A stretch of 64,000 nucleotides of DNA from Coptis chinensis (taxonomy: Eukaryota > Streptophyta > Magnoliopsida > Ranunculales > Ranunculaceae), in contig CM027379.1 of the NCBI GenBank assembly GCA_015680905.1, positions 90,295,501 through 90,359,500 on the forward strand, written 5' to 3'. A program made the position numbers and the translations under genes. Every line of letters starts with the position of its first letter. Position 1 is the first letter of the stretch. Positions 12,736 to 25,360 of this stretch are shown here, piece by piece. The notes under the pieces are model-generated. The model saw nothing but the letters and a program-made list of their open reading frames with translations, did not search any database and was not told where the DNA came from.

Positions 12736-14254
12736 AATGGCATCACTTCACACCTAAGGACTCCGGACATTAAACATAACAGCTGGAATACATCATTGGG
12801 CAACCCCCCATCTCCTACCCCCTCATCTTTTCGATTTTCATTTATTTTGCGATACTAACATTTCTTTTACCTGCTTGTACCAATTTTTATTTTTCTGCTT
12901 ATAGGTATCTGTGAATCATTAGCACATTCTAAGAATTCCATAGGAAGTTGAAGTACTGCACTGATCAACTAGTCACGGACGAGACTTTCCAAGGTAGCGC
13001 GCGAGACTAACCTGGAGTATCAGCACTCCAGTTTTCAGGCCCAAGTTACTTCCCTTCTCAGTGCTATTTTGAACTCTCTAGACCTATTCAACTAACTTCC
13101 AGTACGTTCATGAGCTCAGGAGTTAATTCTGTCGTTTAATTCTAATAGGTGAAGTTGCGGGACACCAGGTTTCACATTCTTAAACTCCTCAAACTTTGTC
13201 GAGGAAATTATTGGTTGATTGCTATAACCTATTTTACATCGAATAATTATATGTTGGCATGAGAATTCTTTGCATGGATAGAAATTTTCCTAAGTATGTG
13301 TGGTTCGTCATTTGACGTTAACATGATTAATATGATTCAAATATATTTGAATGTCTGCGTGATTTCAAACCACCTGCTTAGATTATTTTTGTATGTGTAT
13401 GTTACATCCATTCACGTACACGATATTACTTTGCATGAGTTCGTTCTCGATATTCCCCTAGCTCGCACATAGTTGCACGTGTAGGTTTTATTTTATGCAT
13501 GCGTAACTATATATTATTGCATGCGTAGGACGTGTTTCTATTCACGTATAAGTAATATAGAGTTGCATGTGTAGACTTCCTGTGTAAAACTAGCATGTGC
13601 TAATTGCATGATTAGTCATCTATTTTGGCATATCTTGTCTTTATTTGTATGTTTCGTAATCACATGTTTAGGCTACATATACGGTTGCGCGGATATATTA
13701 CCTGTGTTTTCCTGACTTCTCCATAATACATTAATTACATAAATTAAAAAAATAATAATAATAATAATAAAATAAATAAATAAATCCTAATAATAAAATT
13801 TCATCATAATCATATTAATAATAATCGCATAATACACCAACATCAATCATCATCCTATTCAATCAGTGTCTAGCAAACGTGAAAGATTGAGGTTACCTAA
13901 TTAAGGAACGTGCTAGCATGGACAACCTCCCTTAATTCTCTCATGTGACCTGGCTGTTGGAATATTCACTCGTTATCCTAGCTTATCTGCTCACGTTAGC
14001 AACAGCTCAGGAGGACGTGGTTAATCTTTCTCCTTCCGTAATTCCTAATCCTCATGTCATAATTCGTTCCTTATGAGCCTAGAATTAAAATTTGTGTTTG
14101 CATAAGACTACGGTTTGGTACTAATATGGAATTAGAACATACATATCGTCATTGGAAACACGATAAACAACTGCATAAGTTATCCCCTAGACATAGTTCT
14201 TCCTCCGGAAACCAACCTCGTCAAGTATCTTAGTTGCCATCATCTCCCATAGTT
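12736..14254 (+). other. Leader region of element B
   Basis: This is untranslated sequence between the LTR and gag. It begins AATGGCATCACTTCA, where the primer-binding site should be. Compared with the related element at 53311-53328, the GC-rich core of that site is missing. An AAT/AATA-rich low-complexity patch lies at about 13745-13830. No gene is seen. Confidence 0.6.
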
Positions 14255-16048
14255 ATGGCCCAGGAAAATCCCACAGTCGAGAAACCCCTTTCGGACTTCT
14301 ATACTGCCTTACAGGAAGGACCTGCTTCCTGCATTAAACTCGATGAGATTGCAGGTGATTTTCGCATTCCACCAAGCGTTTTTGGGTTGTTACCTGTTTA
14401 CCATGGTCTAGACCATGAAAAACCGTACAATCACCTTTGTCGGATTCAACAAGTGGCCACCACTTTCCACCATCCGACCATTACCAACGAACAAGTCTTG
14501 CTTAGGTTGTTTCCATTCACCTTAGCTGATAAAGCTTTAGTTTGGCTCGCGGGCGAAGCACCGCAATCCCTTTGACATGGGTCAAGCTCGCATAAGAAAT
14601 TCATGATAAAGTTCTATACTTAGAGGAAAACTATAAAGATGCTTCAGAAGATTTAATTCTTTCGCTAGCATCCCCAGGAATCCTTTACGGAAGCATGGAG
14701 CATATTTACTGATCTGCTTCTCGAATGTCCCCATCATCAATTCGACACTACTGTCTTTGTCCGGTCATTCTTTAATGGTCTCTCTAACCATCAAAAGGAA
14801 ATATTAGATATCACAACTAGCGGTTGTTTCATGGACAAAGGCACTATTGAAGCATACACTTTTCTCGAGAAACAGGCTTCATGAAATTCCCATTAGGATA
14901 ACACAGATTCTTTCAGATCTTCTAAAGACACTCCTACCAAAGTTAAGTCTATGTTCAAGGTCAAACCCAATCCAAAATTAAAAACTCTGATCGAGTCCCT
15001 AACCAAAAAGGTTAATGCTCTTTCTATTCAAGTGAATGATTAAAAACCCAAACAAGTCATGGCCGCCAACGCTGCCCCATGTTTTCTTTGCTTAAGTCCT
15101 TAGCACTCCGATTCTTATTGTCATTTGGCATACGAGTGCCTTCCCCAACCATCAGAAGAGGCTTGTGCTGTCAACATCCCTAATACCCCTTGGCGACAAC
15201 ATCCAAATTTGGCTTGGCCTACCCCTGCCCAACAGCTAGTTCCTCCGGGTTTCAACAACCCTCCTGTACGACCATACACAAACTACAATTTCTACCATCA
15301 AGGGAATCCTCCACAATTTCCGCAAGGGCAAAGAAAGTTTCCCAACAACGCAAATATAGGGTACCAAAACAACTGTAGCCTTGTTCCCACTAATCCAGGT
15401 TATGGCTACCAAAATCAACCCATAAACAATAACCGTGAACTTATTCCTGCTGCCCCACTGGTACAATCCACAGCTGATAAAACGGCTGAAACTTTACTGA
15501 ATTACATGAATCAACAGTCTCAAATTCTAGCATCTATCCAACAATCTTTTTAGCTGTTAGCACATGATAAAAGTCAAAAGGGCGTGTTTCCTGGCCAAGC
15601 AGTTCCCAACCCTAAGCCCACTAACACTACTTTTGAACTTACCAATGTACTAGGATCTAGTAATCCCAGCCAGGGTGAGGTGAATGCCATCACCACCCTT
15701 CGTTCTGGCCGAACCGTCGAAAACCACATACGTATGCCAGACATTCAACCGACTAAAGACGCGGCTGACGTCCTTCCAATTCCTACCTCGCAATTTATAG
15801 CGAACGAAGTTGTTCCTTCCAAATCTACAACCACATCCCTGGGGAAAGACGCCAGTGATCTATATGCGAAATTCCGCCCAAAAGCTCCGTTTCCTACGTG
15901 TTTGGCAAAGAACAAACCTAACGAACATTTCGATGAGATCCGAGAAACCTTCAAAAAGTTGACCATAAACCTACTTTTTCTTAATGCACTTAAGCATTTT
16001 CCCAAGTATGCCAAGTTTTTTATGTGCATGAGCACCAACAAACGATGA
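14255..16048 (+). pseudogene. gag of element B
   Basis: This is the capsid/nucleocapsid region. The start at 14255 (MAQENPTVEKPLSDFY) is preferred to the upstream methionine because the A elements begin at the matching place. The capsid-like part has DFRIPPSVFGLLPVYHGLDH and RLFPFTLADKALVWL (14234-14575), then shifts frame. A CX2CX4HX4C zinc knuckle (CFLC, H, C) lies at about 15079-15121 with a stop codon inside it. A Gln/Asn/Pro-rich segment follows (15125-15553). The last part (15584-16048) has AITTLRSGR and the Athila-type stretch FKKLTINLLFLNALKHFPKY, which leads to the protease. Confidence 0.85.
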
Positions 16049-16138
16049 ACGAATGTTCCTCAACAAGCGTTCCTCACTGAGCAATTTCCTTCCAATACTA
16101 CTACCAATGGTGTGGTTAAATACAAAGACCCAGGTTGA

Positions 16139-16900
16139 CCAACTCTACCATGTACATTTAATGACAAGTATACCGCTACCCCAATTTTAGACCTAGGCGC
16201 GAGTGTTAACCTACTTCCCTACTACTTATTCAAGTAGTTATGTCTTCATGAATTAAAACCTACCATCATGACCTTGTAACTCGCGGATCGCTCCATCAAA
16301 TACCCAAAGGGCATAGTAGAAAACGTCCTAGTCATGGTCCAAGATTTTTACTACCCTGTTGATTTTGTCATTCTAGATACTGAAGTTGCCTGTGACTCCA
16401 TTCCTATCATTTTAGGACGTTCATTTCTTGCAACTGCTAACACTCTCATAAATTGTCAGGATGGTTCAATGACAATGTCTTTCGGGAACCTTTCTGTAGA
16501 AGTCAATGTGTTCAACTTAATGAAACAACTTCCCGATCATGACATTGAGGGTGAGATTTGCATGGTTGATAGCCTGGCACTGGAATATTTCACAAACTCT
16601 TTTCCCGCAGACAAGGTACACCAATTTATTTCTTTTGATAATCCTGATTTTGATGATGACTCGTACATTAAGGATGCCCACGAATTATTAGAGTCAGTAC
16701 CACTATTTGACCCTACTGCTGCATTACCAACTGATTTAGAAGATTCTGACTCGCTATTTTCCATTAAAGAGACGGCCCCTCACGAATCCTTGATCTCCAA
16801 TCCTCTAACTCCGGATTTAAAACCCCTACCCTATTATTTGAAGTACATGCATCTCGATCCTGATGGTAGTCACCTTATAATAATTTCTTCCCACTTGACT
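16139..16900 (+). pseudogene. Aspartic protease region of element B
   Basis: This is retropepsin-like protease, which cuts the gag-pol polyprotein. The active-site block reads TPILDLGASVNLLPYY near 16170-16220. The flap and second half follow with DRSIKYPKGIVENVLV and VILDTEVACDSIPIILGRSF. Two stop codons interrupt it at about 16236 and 16279, and the frame from 16334 runs open to 17101 into the reverse transcriptase. The DxGAS motif is intact here, unlike in the outer A copy. Confidence 0.85.
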
Positions 16901-18584
16901 ACCGACGAAGAAGCACGTTTGATTCATGTCATTCGTGAACACCGCTCCCCTATCGGTTGGTCCTTAGATGATATCAAAGGAATACACCCTAGTGTATGCA
17001 CGCATTGTATACATCTAGATGACAGTACAAAGACATCGCGGGAACCGCAATGTCGCCACCATGAAGGAGGTGGTGCGAGAGGAAGTTTTACGCTTACTTG
17101 ATGCGGGTATCATATATCCTATCTTTGAAAGTGTTTGGGTTAGTCCTGTCCATGTTGTTCTAAAGAAGTCCGGCATTACAGTTGTGCAAAATGAAAATGA
17201 TGAATTCATCTCCACTCGCGTCCTGGTGAAATGGAGAATTTGCATTGACTATCGCAAACTTAATGCTGTAACACATAAAGATCACTACCCTCTTCCATTC
17301 GTTGACCATATGCTAGAACGTTTTAGCCGGTCATGCTTACTACTATTTTCTTGACGGCTATTCTGGCTACTTCTAAATTGTCATCGATCCAGCTGATCAA
17401 GAGAAGACAACTTTCACATGTCCTTTTGGAACCTTTGCATACAAACGAATGCCTTTTGGTTTTTGCAATGCCCCTGGTACTTTCCAACGCTGCATGCTTC
17501 ACATTTTCAGTGATATGGTGGAACGTTATATGGAAGTCTTCATGGATGACTTTTCAATTTATGGAAACTCTTTTGACGACTGCCTATCCAACTTTTCTAA
17601 AGTGTTAACGCGTTGTAATCAGAAAAATCTAGTACTTAATTGGGAGAAGTGTCATTTCATGGTTACCAAAGGAATTGTTCTAGGTCATGTTGTTTCGAAA
17701 GACGGGATAGAGATTGATAAAGCTAAAATTGTTAAAATTACTTCTCTACCTATCCCCCGAACAGTTCGCGATATCTGTGCCTTTTTAGGCCATGCTGAGT
17801 TTTACAAGCGATTCATTTAGGATTTTTCTAAAGTTGCTCGACCCCCTAACCAATCTTATGCTTAAGGATGTAGTCTTCGACTTCAATTTCAATTGCAAAC
17901 AAGCTTTTGAAACTCTAAAAATTTCCCTGACTACTGCTCCTATCATTCAATCCCTGATTGGTCTCAACCATTCGAACTGATGTGTGACGCTAGCGATTTT
18001 GCTATTGGTGTCGTACTAGGCTAACGACGTGATGACAAATCCGTTGTCATATACTATGCCAGTAAAACTCTTAATGATGCTCAACGTAATTACACGACAA
18101 CTGAGAAAGAGTTCCTAGCTATTGTCTATGCTTTGGATAAGTTTCACGCACCCTTACCTGGTTGGATCTTCAACCATCGTATATACTGACCATGCCACAC
18201 TTCAATACCTACTCGCAAAAAAGGATACGATACAAAGATTGTTCCATTGGATCCTTCTCTTGCAAAAATTCACCCTGGAAATCAAAGACAAGAAAGGAAC
18301 AAAAAATGTGGTGGCCGACCATTTATCAAGGCTGGTTGGTGACATTAATAGTGATTTTGACGCCATCTGTGATTCCTTTCCAGACGAGCATTTGTACTCC
18401 ATTTTCTCCTCTCCATGGTACGTGAATATCGTTAATTACCTAGTTACTGAGGAAGTTCCTTCCTCTTGGTCACGTCCTGATTGTAAAAAGTTCTTATCCA
18501 ATGTAAAATATTATTTCTAAAATGACCCTACCTCTTTATGTATTGTTCCGACCGACTCAATCGTCGATGCATTCCTGACTGGGA
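16901..18584 (+). pseudogene. Reverse transcriptase and RNase H of element B
   Basis: The reverse transcriptase begins near HRSPIGWSLDDIKGIHPS (about 16940). It continues with VVREEVLRLLDAGIIYPI and KWRICIDYRKLNAVT (17019-17354), then MPFGFCNAPGTFQRCM and the catalytic FMDD box at about 17539-17550 (17449-17820). RNase H follows: a CDASDFAIGVVLG start near 17982, [32 protein letters not shown] and a C-terminal [10 protein letters not shown] (to about 18345). Several frameshifts and stops are present. The chain runs on to TNSIVDAF-like sequence and is then cut at 18588 by the solo LTR. Confidence 0.9.
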
Positions 18585-18587
18585 ATA

Positions 18588-20086
18588 TGATAAGAGCCCA
18601 AAACTGTAGTTTTAACCCCTTAGCAGTCATACTTTTAGACCAATTATGTGAGTAATAAGTAAGAGTTAAGACTGATTACGTGTTTTTATGTATTTCAGGC
18701 TTCAAAGTCAATTATGTACAGGAATGTGCCACTTTGATGAGATAAAGGAGCAATGGTTGGTTACTAAGGAGTTCGGTGATTAAAGGCCAAGATTCAAGAA
18801 GACAAAGCCTTTGTAAAGCCTGGTCAAAAGATGAAAAGTCAAAGTCCACGCGGTAAACAAAGTGCACAAAGTCAACAGAACTTCCGAAGACCATATCTTT
18901 AGACTCAGACCTCGGAATTGGGCCTACCTTATGTCAAAACGACCGGCTCGGAAAGAGCTTTCCAATGGTCCAAGCCTTGACCCAATCAGAGGAGCAGAAG
19001 TGGACGAAAAGTCTGTTGAAGCGAACTGCAGCTGAAGAGGCCTTTTGAATTTGAAAGAATTGGGTTTTGGGCCCGATTCTCTGGCCAAAAACATGGCTCC
19101 AAGCCCATGCACGATTTTTGGATCTTGATGTATAAAAACAAAAGCTTCACTCTTTGTTAATGGTAGCTAGTTAGACCTAAATTAATATATAGAATTCTAG
19201 ATCTAGTTTTATTAATTAATTAAGTGTTAGTCCCATTTCAATTCCTGTTTTAGATTAAATTCTTGAATCATTGTTCTTGATTGATTAGATAAATAAAATA
19301 GTTAGTTTGTCAATTTCGAATTTGGTTATTTCCATTCTAGATCTAATTTCAATTCTTGTTCTTATTTCATTCCAGCCATTAAATTAGATTCATTATTGTT
19401 TAATTAAGTAAATCTCAATTTCTTATATTATGTTTAGTTTAAATTCAATGGGAAATGTTAGTTTGATGAATCAAGGCTAAAACCTCCATTAGAGGGATTG
19501 ATGAAGCCTTGATGAAAACTTAGTGGTTAGTATAGAATTGGTTGTAGAATCTATTCCACTCTAGAAGGTCATGTTTCGCCATGAGAATGGGTGGGCGACC
19601 TCACATGCTAGTTAGTATCCGGTAGGAATGCCATGAACACTAGGGATTAGAACTTCGAAATTCTGCCCGTAGAACGTGAGAATTGAGATACAACATTCTA
19701 CGCTAGGTCGTTAAATTGGATTCGAGGTGGATTCAATTCCCCTCTAATTTATTTATCTAGATTCAAACAATCGTATTTCGTAGCCGTAGATTAACTTTAG
19801 TTTATATTTTATCTTGTTATTTATTATATCTAGTTATTTAAAATAACGCGTCTTGTTAGCATAACATTTCGTAAAGCTCTCATTGACTTAAGATTGATTT
19901 CTTAGACTTAGAAGACAATCCATGCTAGGGAACTAGGAGTGGAACGAACTTCCTACTCCACTTAGTGCAATTCGCATCGAGAGTAGAAGCTTTGATAATT
20001 GAGATAGTAAAAGTCTAGTTTTAGTTTACTTACAGATTGAATTCATCGTTCATTTCGTAGGTAAACTATTCATTTTACATTTATTA
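18588..20086 (+). repeat. Solo LTR of family A in the pol gene of B
   Basis: It starts TGATAAGAGCCCAAAACTGT and ends TTTATTA, where TTATCA is expected. Flanks GAATA (18583-18587) and GAACA (20087-20091) form a 5-bp duplication with one mismatch. A TATA-like TGTATAAAAAC lies near 19129. It keeps a U3 segment of about 120 bases (around 18751-18872) that is missing from the LTRs of inner A. It splits pol between RNase H and the integrase zinc finger. Confidence 0.85.
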
Positions 20087-20465
20087 GAACACACCGATGT
20101 GTTATCCTTTTGCCATGAACAATCATGTAGTGGTCATTTAAGTTGGAAGAAAATTGCGGCCAAGGTTTTACAATGTGGTTTTTACTGGCCTACCTTTTTT
20201 CACGATGCACATGAACATTGTAAAGCTTGCATTCATTGTCAGCACCTAGGTTGCATTTCCCAACGCAATATGATGCCCCTAAATCCCATTTTAATTGTGG
20301 AATTTTTTATGTTTGGGGCATTAATTTTATAGGACCCTTCCATATTTCTCAAGGTTTTCTCTATATTCTAGTCCCTAAGGACTATGTGTCCAAATGGATT
20401 GAGGCACTCGCATGTCGCTCAAATGACCATAAGACTGTCATGAAATTTGTAAAAAAAAAAATATT
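20087..20465 (+). pseudogene. Integrase of element B, zinc-binding and first core part
   Basis: The HHCC zinc-binding domain is visible: SFCHEQSCSGHLSWKK, then LQCGFYWPTFFHDAH and CKACIHC (20099-20300). The catalytic core follows with INFIGPFHISQGFLYILVPK and DYVSKWIEAL. The usual first catalytic Asp in the GIDFMGPF-type motif reads Asn here. The chain reaches MKFVKKKIF and is cut by the CACTA element at 20466. It resumes at 25361. Confidence 0.88.
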
Positions 20466-20699
20466 CACTACACCATAATAGGTTTTTTGTGACACTGGGC
20501 TTTTCTCATTTGTGATGCCAAATGGGCGTCAGGATTTTTGTGACGGCATATTGGCGTCACAAAAACACTCCAACCGTCACCAATAATTTGATAATTATAT
20601 CATTTAAATTTTAAGGAGTTTTACTAAATAAAGTGACGAAAAAAGAGCGTCAAGGATCTCAAAGACTAAAAAATTACAACTAAGGGACCGTGTTTTCTC

Positions 20700-22360
20700 C
20701 AATAATTTATAACCCAAACACTTCTCTAAAATTAATTGTCATCTCTCTCGCCCAACTTTCTCGTCTCCTCCGCCACTCTTCCTTTCAACCTAAAAATGAA
20801 TGAAGGTTGTCCTGACTCCGCCACTGTTGTTGATTCTAATTTGGAGAAGTCGGCCACCACCAGCAATTAAGTCTCTCTCTTCGCTTCTTATTTTCTCTAT
20901 CTAACACACTACTTCTTCCTTTTGTTCTTTCTCAATACTGTACTTAGTTTTAGCGCCGCTCCATTTGCGAGGGGTCACTTGCACACCAACATATTCGGTG
21001 AGTTATCTCTCGTTCTGCCACTTTCATTTAAAAAATTCTGCAGCCTTGAGCAATTTCATTATTACAATACTTCTACTTTATTTTAAAACCCCTAATTTTT
21101 TTTGAAAAATCAAAATCATCCATTCAATTACATATTGAACTGTTAAGGTTTCCCCTGGATATTTCTACAAAAGCAAAGCTTTTATTTTTACTTTCGATAT
21201 ATTATTGCATGTAGGGGTTGAACTGTTGATTTTTTTTTTTAAAAAATATTGAGATGTCTCTATGTGAAACTCTTACAATTCTTGAGAGTTATTTAAGAGA
21301 TATGTTGCTATTAAAGGACCAAGCTCATTCATTTTTCAGCTTTTCATTTGTTTTATACCAAGCTAATTCACATGTTACAGTTCTTACGATGCTTTAAGTT
21401 TCCTTAGTTTCTTGTATTGTTGTCCTCCCTTGTTGTACGTTGATTTAAAATGAATATGTGATGATGTAAAACAAAGATGTCCACTGCACTAGTAGTGCTA
21501 AACATTGGGAGAACCTTAGGAACTTTACTTCTACATTGTTCATTCTGGTTTCAAATCGTTCATAATAGATAGATATAATGTGAAACCCCATATTTTCAGA
21601 AAAATAATTTTAGATTGGGACTGGTAGCAAACAAATTAATGGGCTTTGAGTTAGTTTTTACTTGTGAGGAGGTCCAAATTCAAGTAGAAACTCTTGGAGC
21701 TTAACTAGTGCTTTCTTTTGGTAAAACAAAAAAAAGGTGTCAACATGAGGATAATGATGGGGGTGAATTTGAATTGGAGAATCAAGCTCCATCCTGAATT
21801 TTTGACACCTTCCCAACAGATCATGTTCTAATGTAAAGAACCTGAGAGAAATTCAATTGAAGACCGGTTATGTCACCGTTACGATAATGGGCATAACTTT
21901 CTCTACAATGATCGGTTTGACATGCCATTTCTTTCCCTGTAAACTAGATTCAATAGTCTTTCAGATGGTATATGGCATGATAGCTAGTTCTAAGGAGACG
22001 TGCCAGAAATCCAGGTAGTTTTGGGGTAAATATCTGTCAAGCTTTTTATGAAGAAAAAGGATAATTATTTGGTGCTTGTTGATCGAGGTTTATGGAAGCG
22101 TTATATGACTCATTTCTTGCTGTTAATCTCCTATATTTGAGGCAAGTATCTCTACTGCATCTCTTTTTTATCTTAAATAAGTTGTCTTTATTTCTATTGA
22201 TGTTCGATATGTATGTTCAAGAAGGTTTTGGGTGGAGAATTTTTTTTTCGCTTTGTGGGAAAAGATTGAACAAGTTTTGCAGTGATTTATTTCTTCATAT
22301 TTGCTTATAAAAATCGTTTCTTTTTTTTTTCTGTGGTTGAGTCTCCCCGAGTGGTGTTTA
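20700..22360. other. Left interior of the CACTA, no protein recognised
   Basis: A C/T-rich stretch around 20720-20940 looks like a plant 5' untranslated region, followed by A+T-rich intron-like sequence. It may belong to a captured gene, but I cannot name one. Confidence 0.35.
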
Positions 22361-22724
22361 TTTAGTTTTGAGCTATGGATGGATTTGGTTTTGGGGACCA
22401 CTGCAAATCCAACCGATCCAAGCCACTACTCAAGTAGGTCTACCGGAATTCTCTGGTCCAGCACGCTACTCATGTAACATTTATAGAACTCATTGTCTCT
22501 TTTTGCTTGTCGTTGTTTCAATAGGTCCTACTCCGAGTGGGATGAGGGCTTTGCATGCATGGGCACTAGATAGTCCTCTAAAAGGTAAATAGATTCTCGA
22601 CAACTTTATTAAATTTCACTATTATCTCGAAACTTAACTTGACCTAATTAGTTTTTAATCCAATGACGAGCTCATTTATACGGTTCTATTTCTTATGGCA
22701 ATATGATGTTGGTGGATACGGTTC

Positions 22725-23567
22725 TATTTCTTGGTCAAGGTGGGTTTGGATCTGTCCCACGGGGGTGTCTTACCGGATGGCGAGGCGTGAGTCGTGAAGC
22801 AACATAAATTGGCTAGTTCCCAGGCGATCATGAGTTTTGCTCGAAAGTTGAGGTTTTAAAGTCATTGCACAACAATCAAACGTTGTGATGCTGATTGGGT
22901 TCTGTGTTGAGGACAAAATAAGATTGTTGGTCTATGAATATATTTGCAATGGATCACTGGATTCTCATTTATATGGTAAGACTTTTGAAGTCCATTTTAG
23001 CAACTGTGTTTTATGATTATGCCTAATCAATTTTAAGGATTACATACACCACTGCCTCCGTAAAGTGGTTTAGCTCATAAAAAATTTGACATGCAAATGT
23101 TAATCAAGAAAGCTAATATGTGAAGAAATAATTATTTGCCCAACTAGTTCATGAATGAAACCTCCTACATTGTTGTAGAAAGAAATATGATAGTATAGAG
23201 GTACTAGAGAATTCTTTTTGGACCTAAAGCTTTTCCTTATCCTTCAATTTCAAAATTGTGGCGAAAGATTTTATGATTATCTTTGATTAAAATTTGTAGA
23301 TTTCTTTCGATGGGAAAAAAGTCACCTCTGTTATATGAATATCACTCTTTCTTAGTTCTGCTTCAGTGTATTGCTTGAATTGGTCCATAACAAAAAGGTT
23401 TTATGCAGGGCGTAATTGGCAAAAAGATTGAATGGGTCACACAACAAAAATTGCGGTTGAGCTGCTAGGGTTCGCGATACCTTCATGAGGAATGTAGAGT
23501 AGGATGCATTGTCCACCGTGATATGCGTCCAAACAATATCCTCATTACCCATGATTTTGAGCCACTG
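22725..23567 (+). pseudogene. Captured receptor-like protein kinase fragment in CACTA
   Basis: Two exon-like blocks encode parts of a plant receptor-like kinase. The first (about 22725-22975) has the glycine-rich loop GQGGFGSV, then a VKQHKLASSQ segment with the lysine region, and IRLLVYEYICNGSLDSHLY in pieces, and ends at a GTAAG donor. The second (about 23409-23567) follows a TATGCAG acceptor and carries the catalytic-loop motif HRDMRPNNIL and THDFEPL before another GT donor. The sequence resembles the PERK/RLCK group. Frameshifts and stops break it. The DFG and later kinase subdomains are not seen. Retained introns mean it was copied from genomic DNA, not from mRNA. Confidence 0.8.
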
Positions 23568-23954
23568 GTATGGAATTCATTCATTTATATAGACTTAGTA
23601 GTAGTTCACAGTTGTATCTAATTTCCTTCTGTTTTTTGCTCTATTTGAGACCGAAATCTTAAAATAAAAAATTTATATGTTGTCATAGTTTTCAGCCTTT
23701 TTACATATCTAACAATTGGTCTTGGGTTATAATTTCTATAATGTTTGTGGATAAACAACCATTTATCTAGCACATCCAATATATTGCTGTAGATAATGCT
23801 TTAGTTTTTTGGATACCCATTAATCTTTTGCGAATAGTTGGTGAAAATAGGGTCTTGACAGGATGGAAAGTTGTGGATATTAGCAGGCCCAAGGTTCTCT
23901 TTGACATTTTATTAATTTCTATCTAAATTTTCTTTAGGGGACAGTTTTTTCAAG

Positions 23955-24075
23955 GCTGCTAGCTATATCATTGAGGCTTCTTTGTGCAAAATCCTTTGAG
24001 GATACCTCAGAGAAGCTGAAAGAGATTGAGTCACAAATCTTAAGGAAGAGAAATGAAGCTAATGGGGTATGCGAG
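23955..24075 (+). pseudogene. Captured fragment, possibly ARG1-like DnaJ protein
   Basis: One frame reads LLCAKSFEDTSEKLKEIESQ then ILRKRNEANG, a charged helical segment. From memory it resembles the coiled region after the J-domain part of plant ARG1-like DnaJ proteins, where a similar ILxKRxEL phrase occurs. The match is short and unaligned, so the name is tentative. It is followed by stops. Confidence 0.35.
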
Positions 24076-24109
24076 ACCCTAATATAGAAAGGTATGTCAT
24101 TACTTTCCC

Positions 24110-24235
24110 AGCTAGAAAGTATCTACAAGTGTTTTCACCCGAGGGATAAACTTTGTGATGCAGTTGATGACTTGAAGCTTGATTCTCTTGTGGTTGGAAG
24201 CTGAGGTTTAGGAATGCTGAAAAGGTTCTACTCTT
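24110..24235 (+). pseudogene. Captured universal stress protein (USP) fragment
   Basis: The frame reads RDKLCDAVDDLKLDSLVVGS, a stop, then GLGMLKR. This matches the C-terminal half of plant USPA-domain proteins, where LVVGSRGLG is part of the nucleotide-binding signature; the Arg codon has become a stop. Only about 40 residues are present. Its origin is a different gene from the kinase, so the CACTA carries at least two unrelated captures. Confidence 0.6.
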
Positions 24236-24304
24236 AACAGTCTAAATGCTAGTAAATTTCATTTTTTTGTGAAATCATGCATGTGGCAGAGCATATTATG
24301 TTAC

Positions 24305-24716
24305 GACTGCACGGTTAGTGAAAATTGTGTATATTGACTAGTCAATAGTTTGTTTTAGTGGTTCCTTAGCTTGTATTGACTAAGGTCTAGTTGAAATAAA
24401 TTTTTTTCTTTTTATGAAGGAAAAATGAACATCACCGAAGATCTGTAGCTGCCAGCTTGGTCCAGGGTGTATGTTTTAGAGCGAGACCGCCAGGAGAATC
24501 GTCAAGGAGACTGCACGGTTAGTGAAAATTGTGTATATTGACTAGTCAATAGCTTGTTTTAGTGGTTCCTTAGCTTGTATTGACTAAGATCTAGTTGAAA
24601 ATGAATTTTTTTCTTTTTATGAAGGAAAAATAAATATCACCGAAGATCTGTAGCTGCCAGCTTGGTCCAGAGTGTGTATGTTTTAGAGCGAGACCGCTAG
24701 GAGAATCGTCAAGGAC
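24305..24716 (+). repeat. 204-bp tandem duplication inside the CACTA
   Basis: A unit starting GACTGCACGGTTAGTGAAAA is present at 24305-24508 and again from 24509 to about 24716 with few changes. The unit includes CACCGAAGATCTGTAGCTGC. No protein is recognised in it. Confidence 0.85.
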
Positions 24717-25360
24717 CCTATGCTCTTGCTTCTCAAGATGTGATATTGAGTTGTTGTATAGGAATTATATTGAAATAGTATGTTGGTAGATTATGCTATA
24801 TCCATACATCTATATCTTTTTATTTACATGTTATTCATTAAGTGATATATATACTTAGTCAAATTTTGGTGATGGTTATTACTAAGATTTTCTTTGTGTA
24901 TAATTGCTTGTAAAGTCTTAATTATATTATGTGTTTGGGGTTTATGTGGTTGTATTTATGCAGGCGATTTCAGGGGGAAAAAAATATAAATATTAGGATG
25001 GAAACCAAAAACAAATATATATATTTTTTAAAAATAAATAATAATTTGTGACGCCTTTGACAAAGGCCGATAGCATTAAAAAACAAATTTATAATTATTG
25101 ATTGACGCGTAGGCGTCGATAATGCAAATTTAGTGATGACATAGAAGCGCTAGTAATGCACATTTAGTGACGGTGTTATGCGTTAGTAATGCATATTTAG
25201 TGACGGCGTCAGGTCGATAAATATCAATTGTGACGGCAGTTTGGCGTCACAAATATTCGACACACCAACACGACGGCCTAAATTTCAACGCCTTGTAGGT
25301 GTCACAAAAAATAATCCTGACGCCTCCTAGCCGTCACAAAAGTGTTGTTTTGCTGTAGTG

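Larger units (their letters stand above)
20466..25360. mobile_element. CACTA (En/Spm-type) element with captured gene fragments
   Basis: The ends are CACTACACCA on the left and TGCTGTAGTG on the right, flanked by the 3-bp repeat ATT (20463-20465, 25361-25363). Both ends carry many copies of short subterminal motifs such as GTGACGGC and TGGCGTCAC (20490-20640 and 25040-25345). No transposase is present, so it depends on another element. The interior holds fragments of plant genes, listed separately, with intron-like sequence still between the exons. It sits exactly in the integrase core of element B. Confidence 0.9.

Noticed and set aside
22725-24235. Host kinase or stress-protein gene
   Set aside because: The pieces lie between CACTA ends with a target duplication inside a retrotransposon integrase and contain stops.
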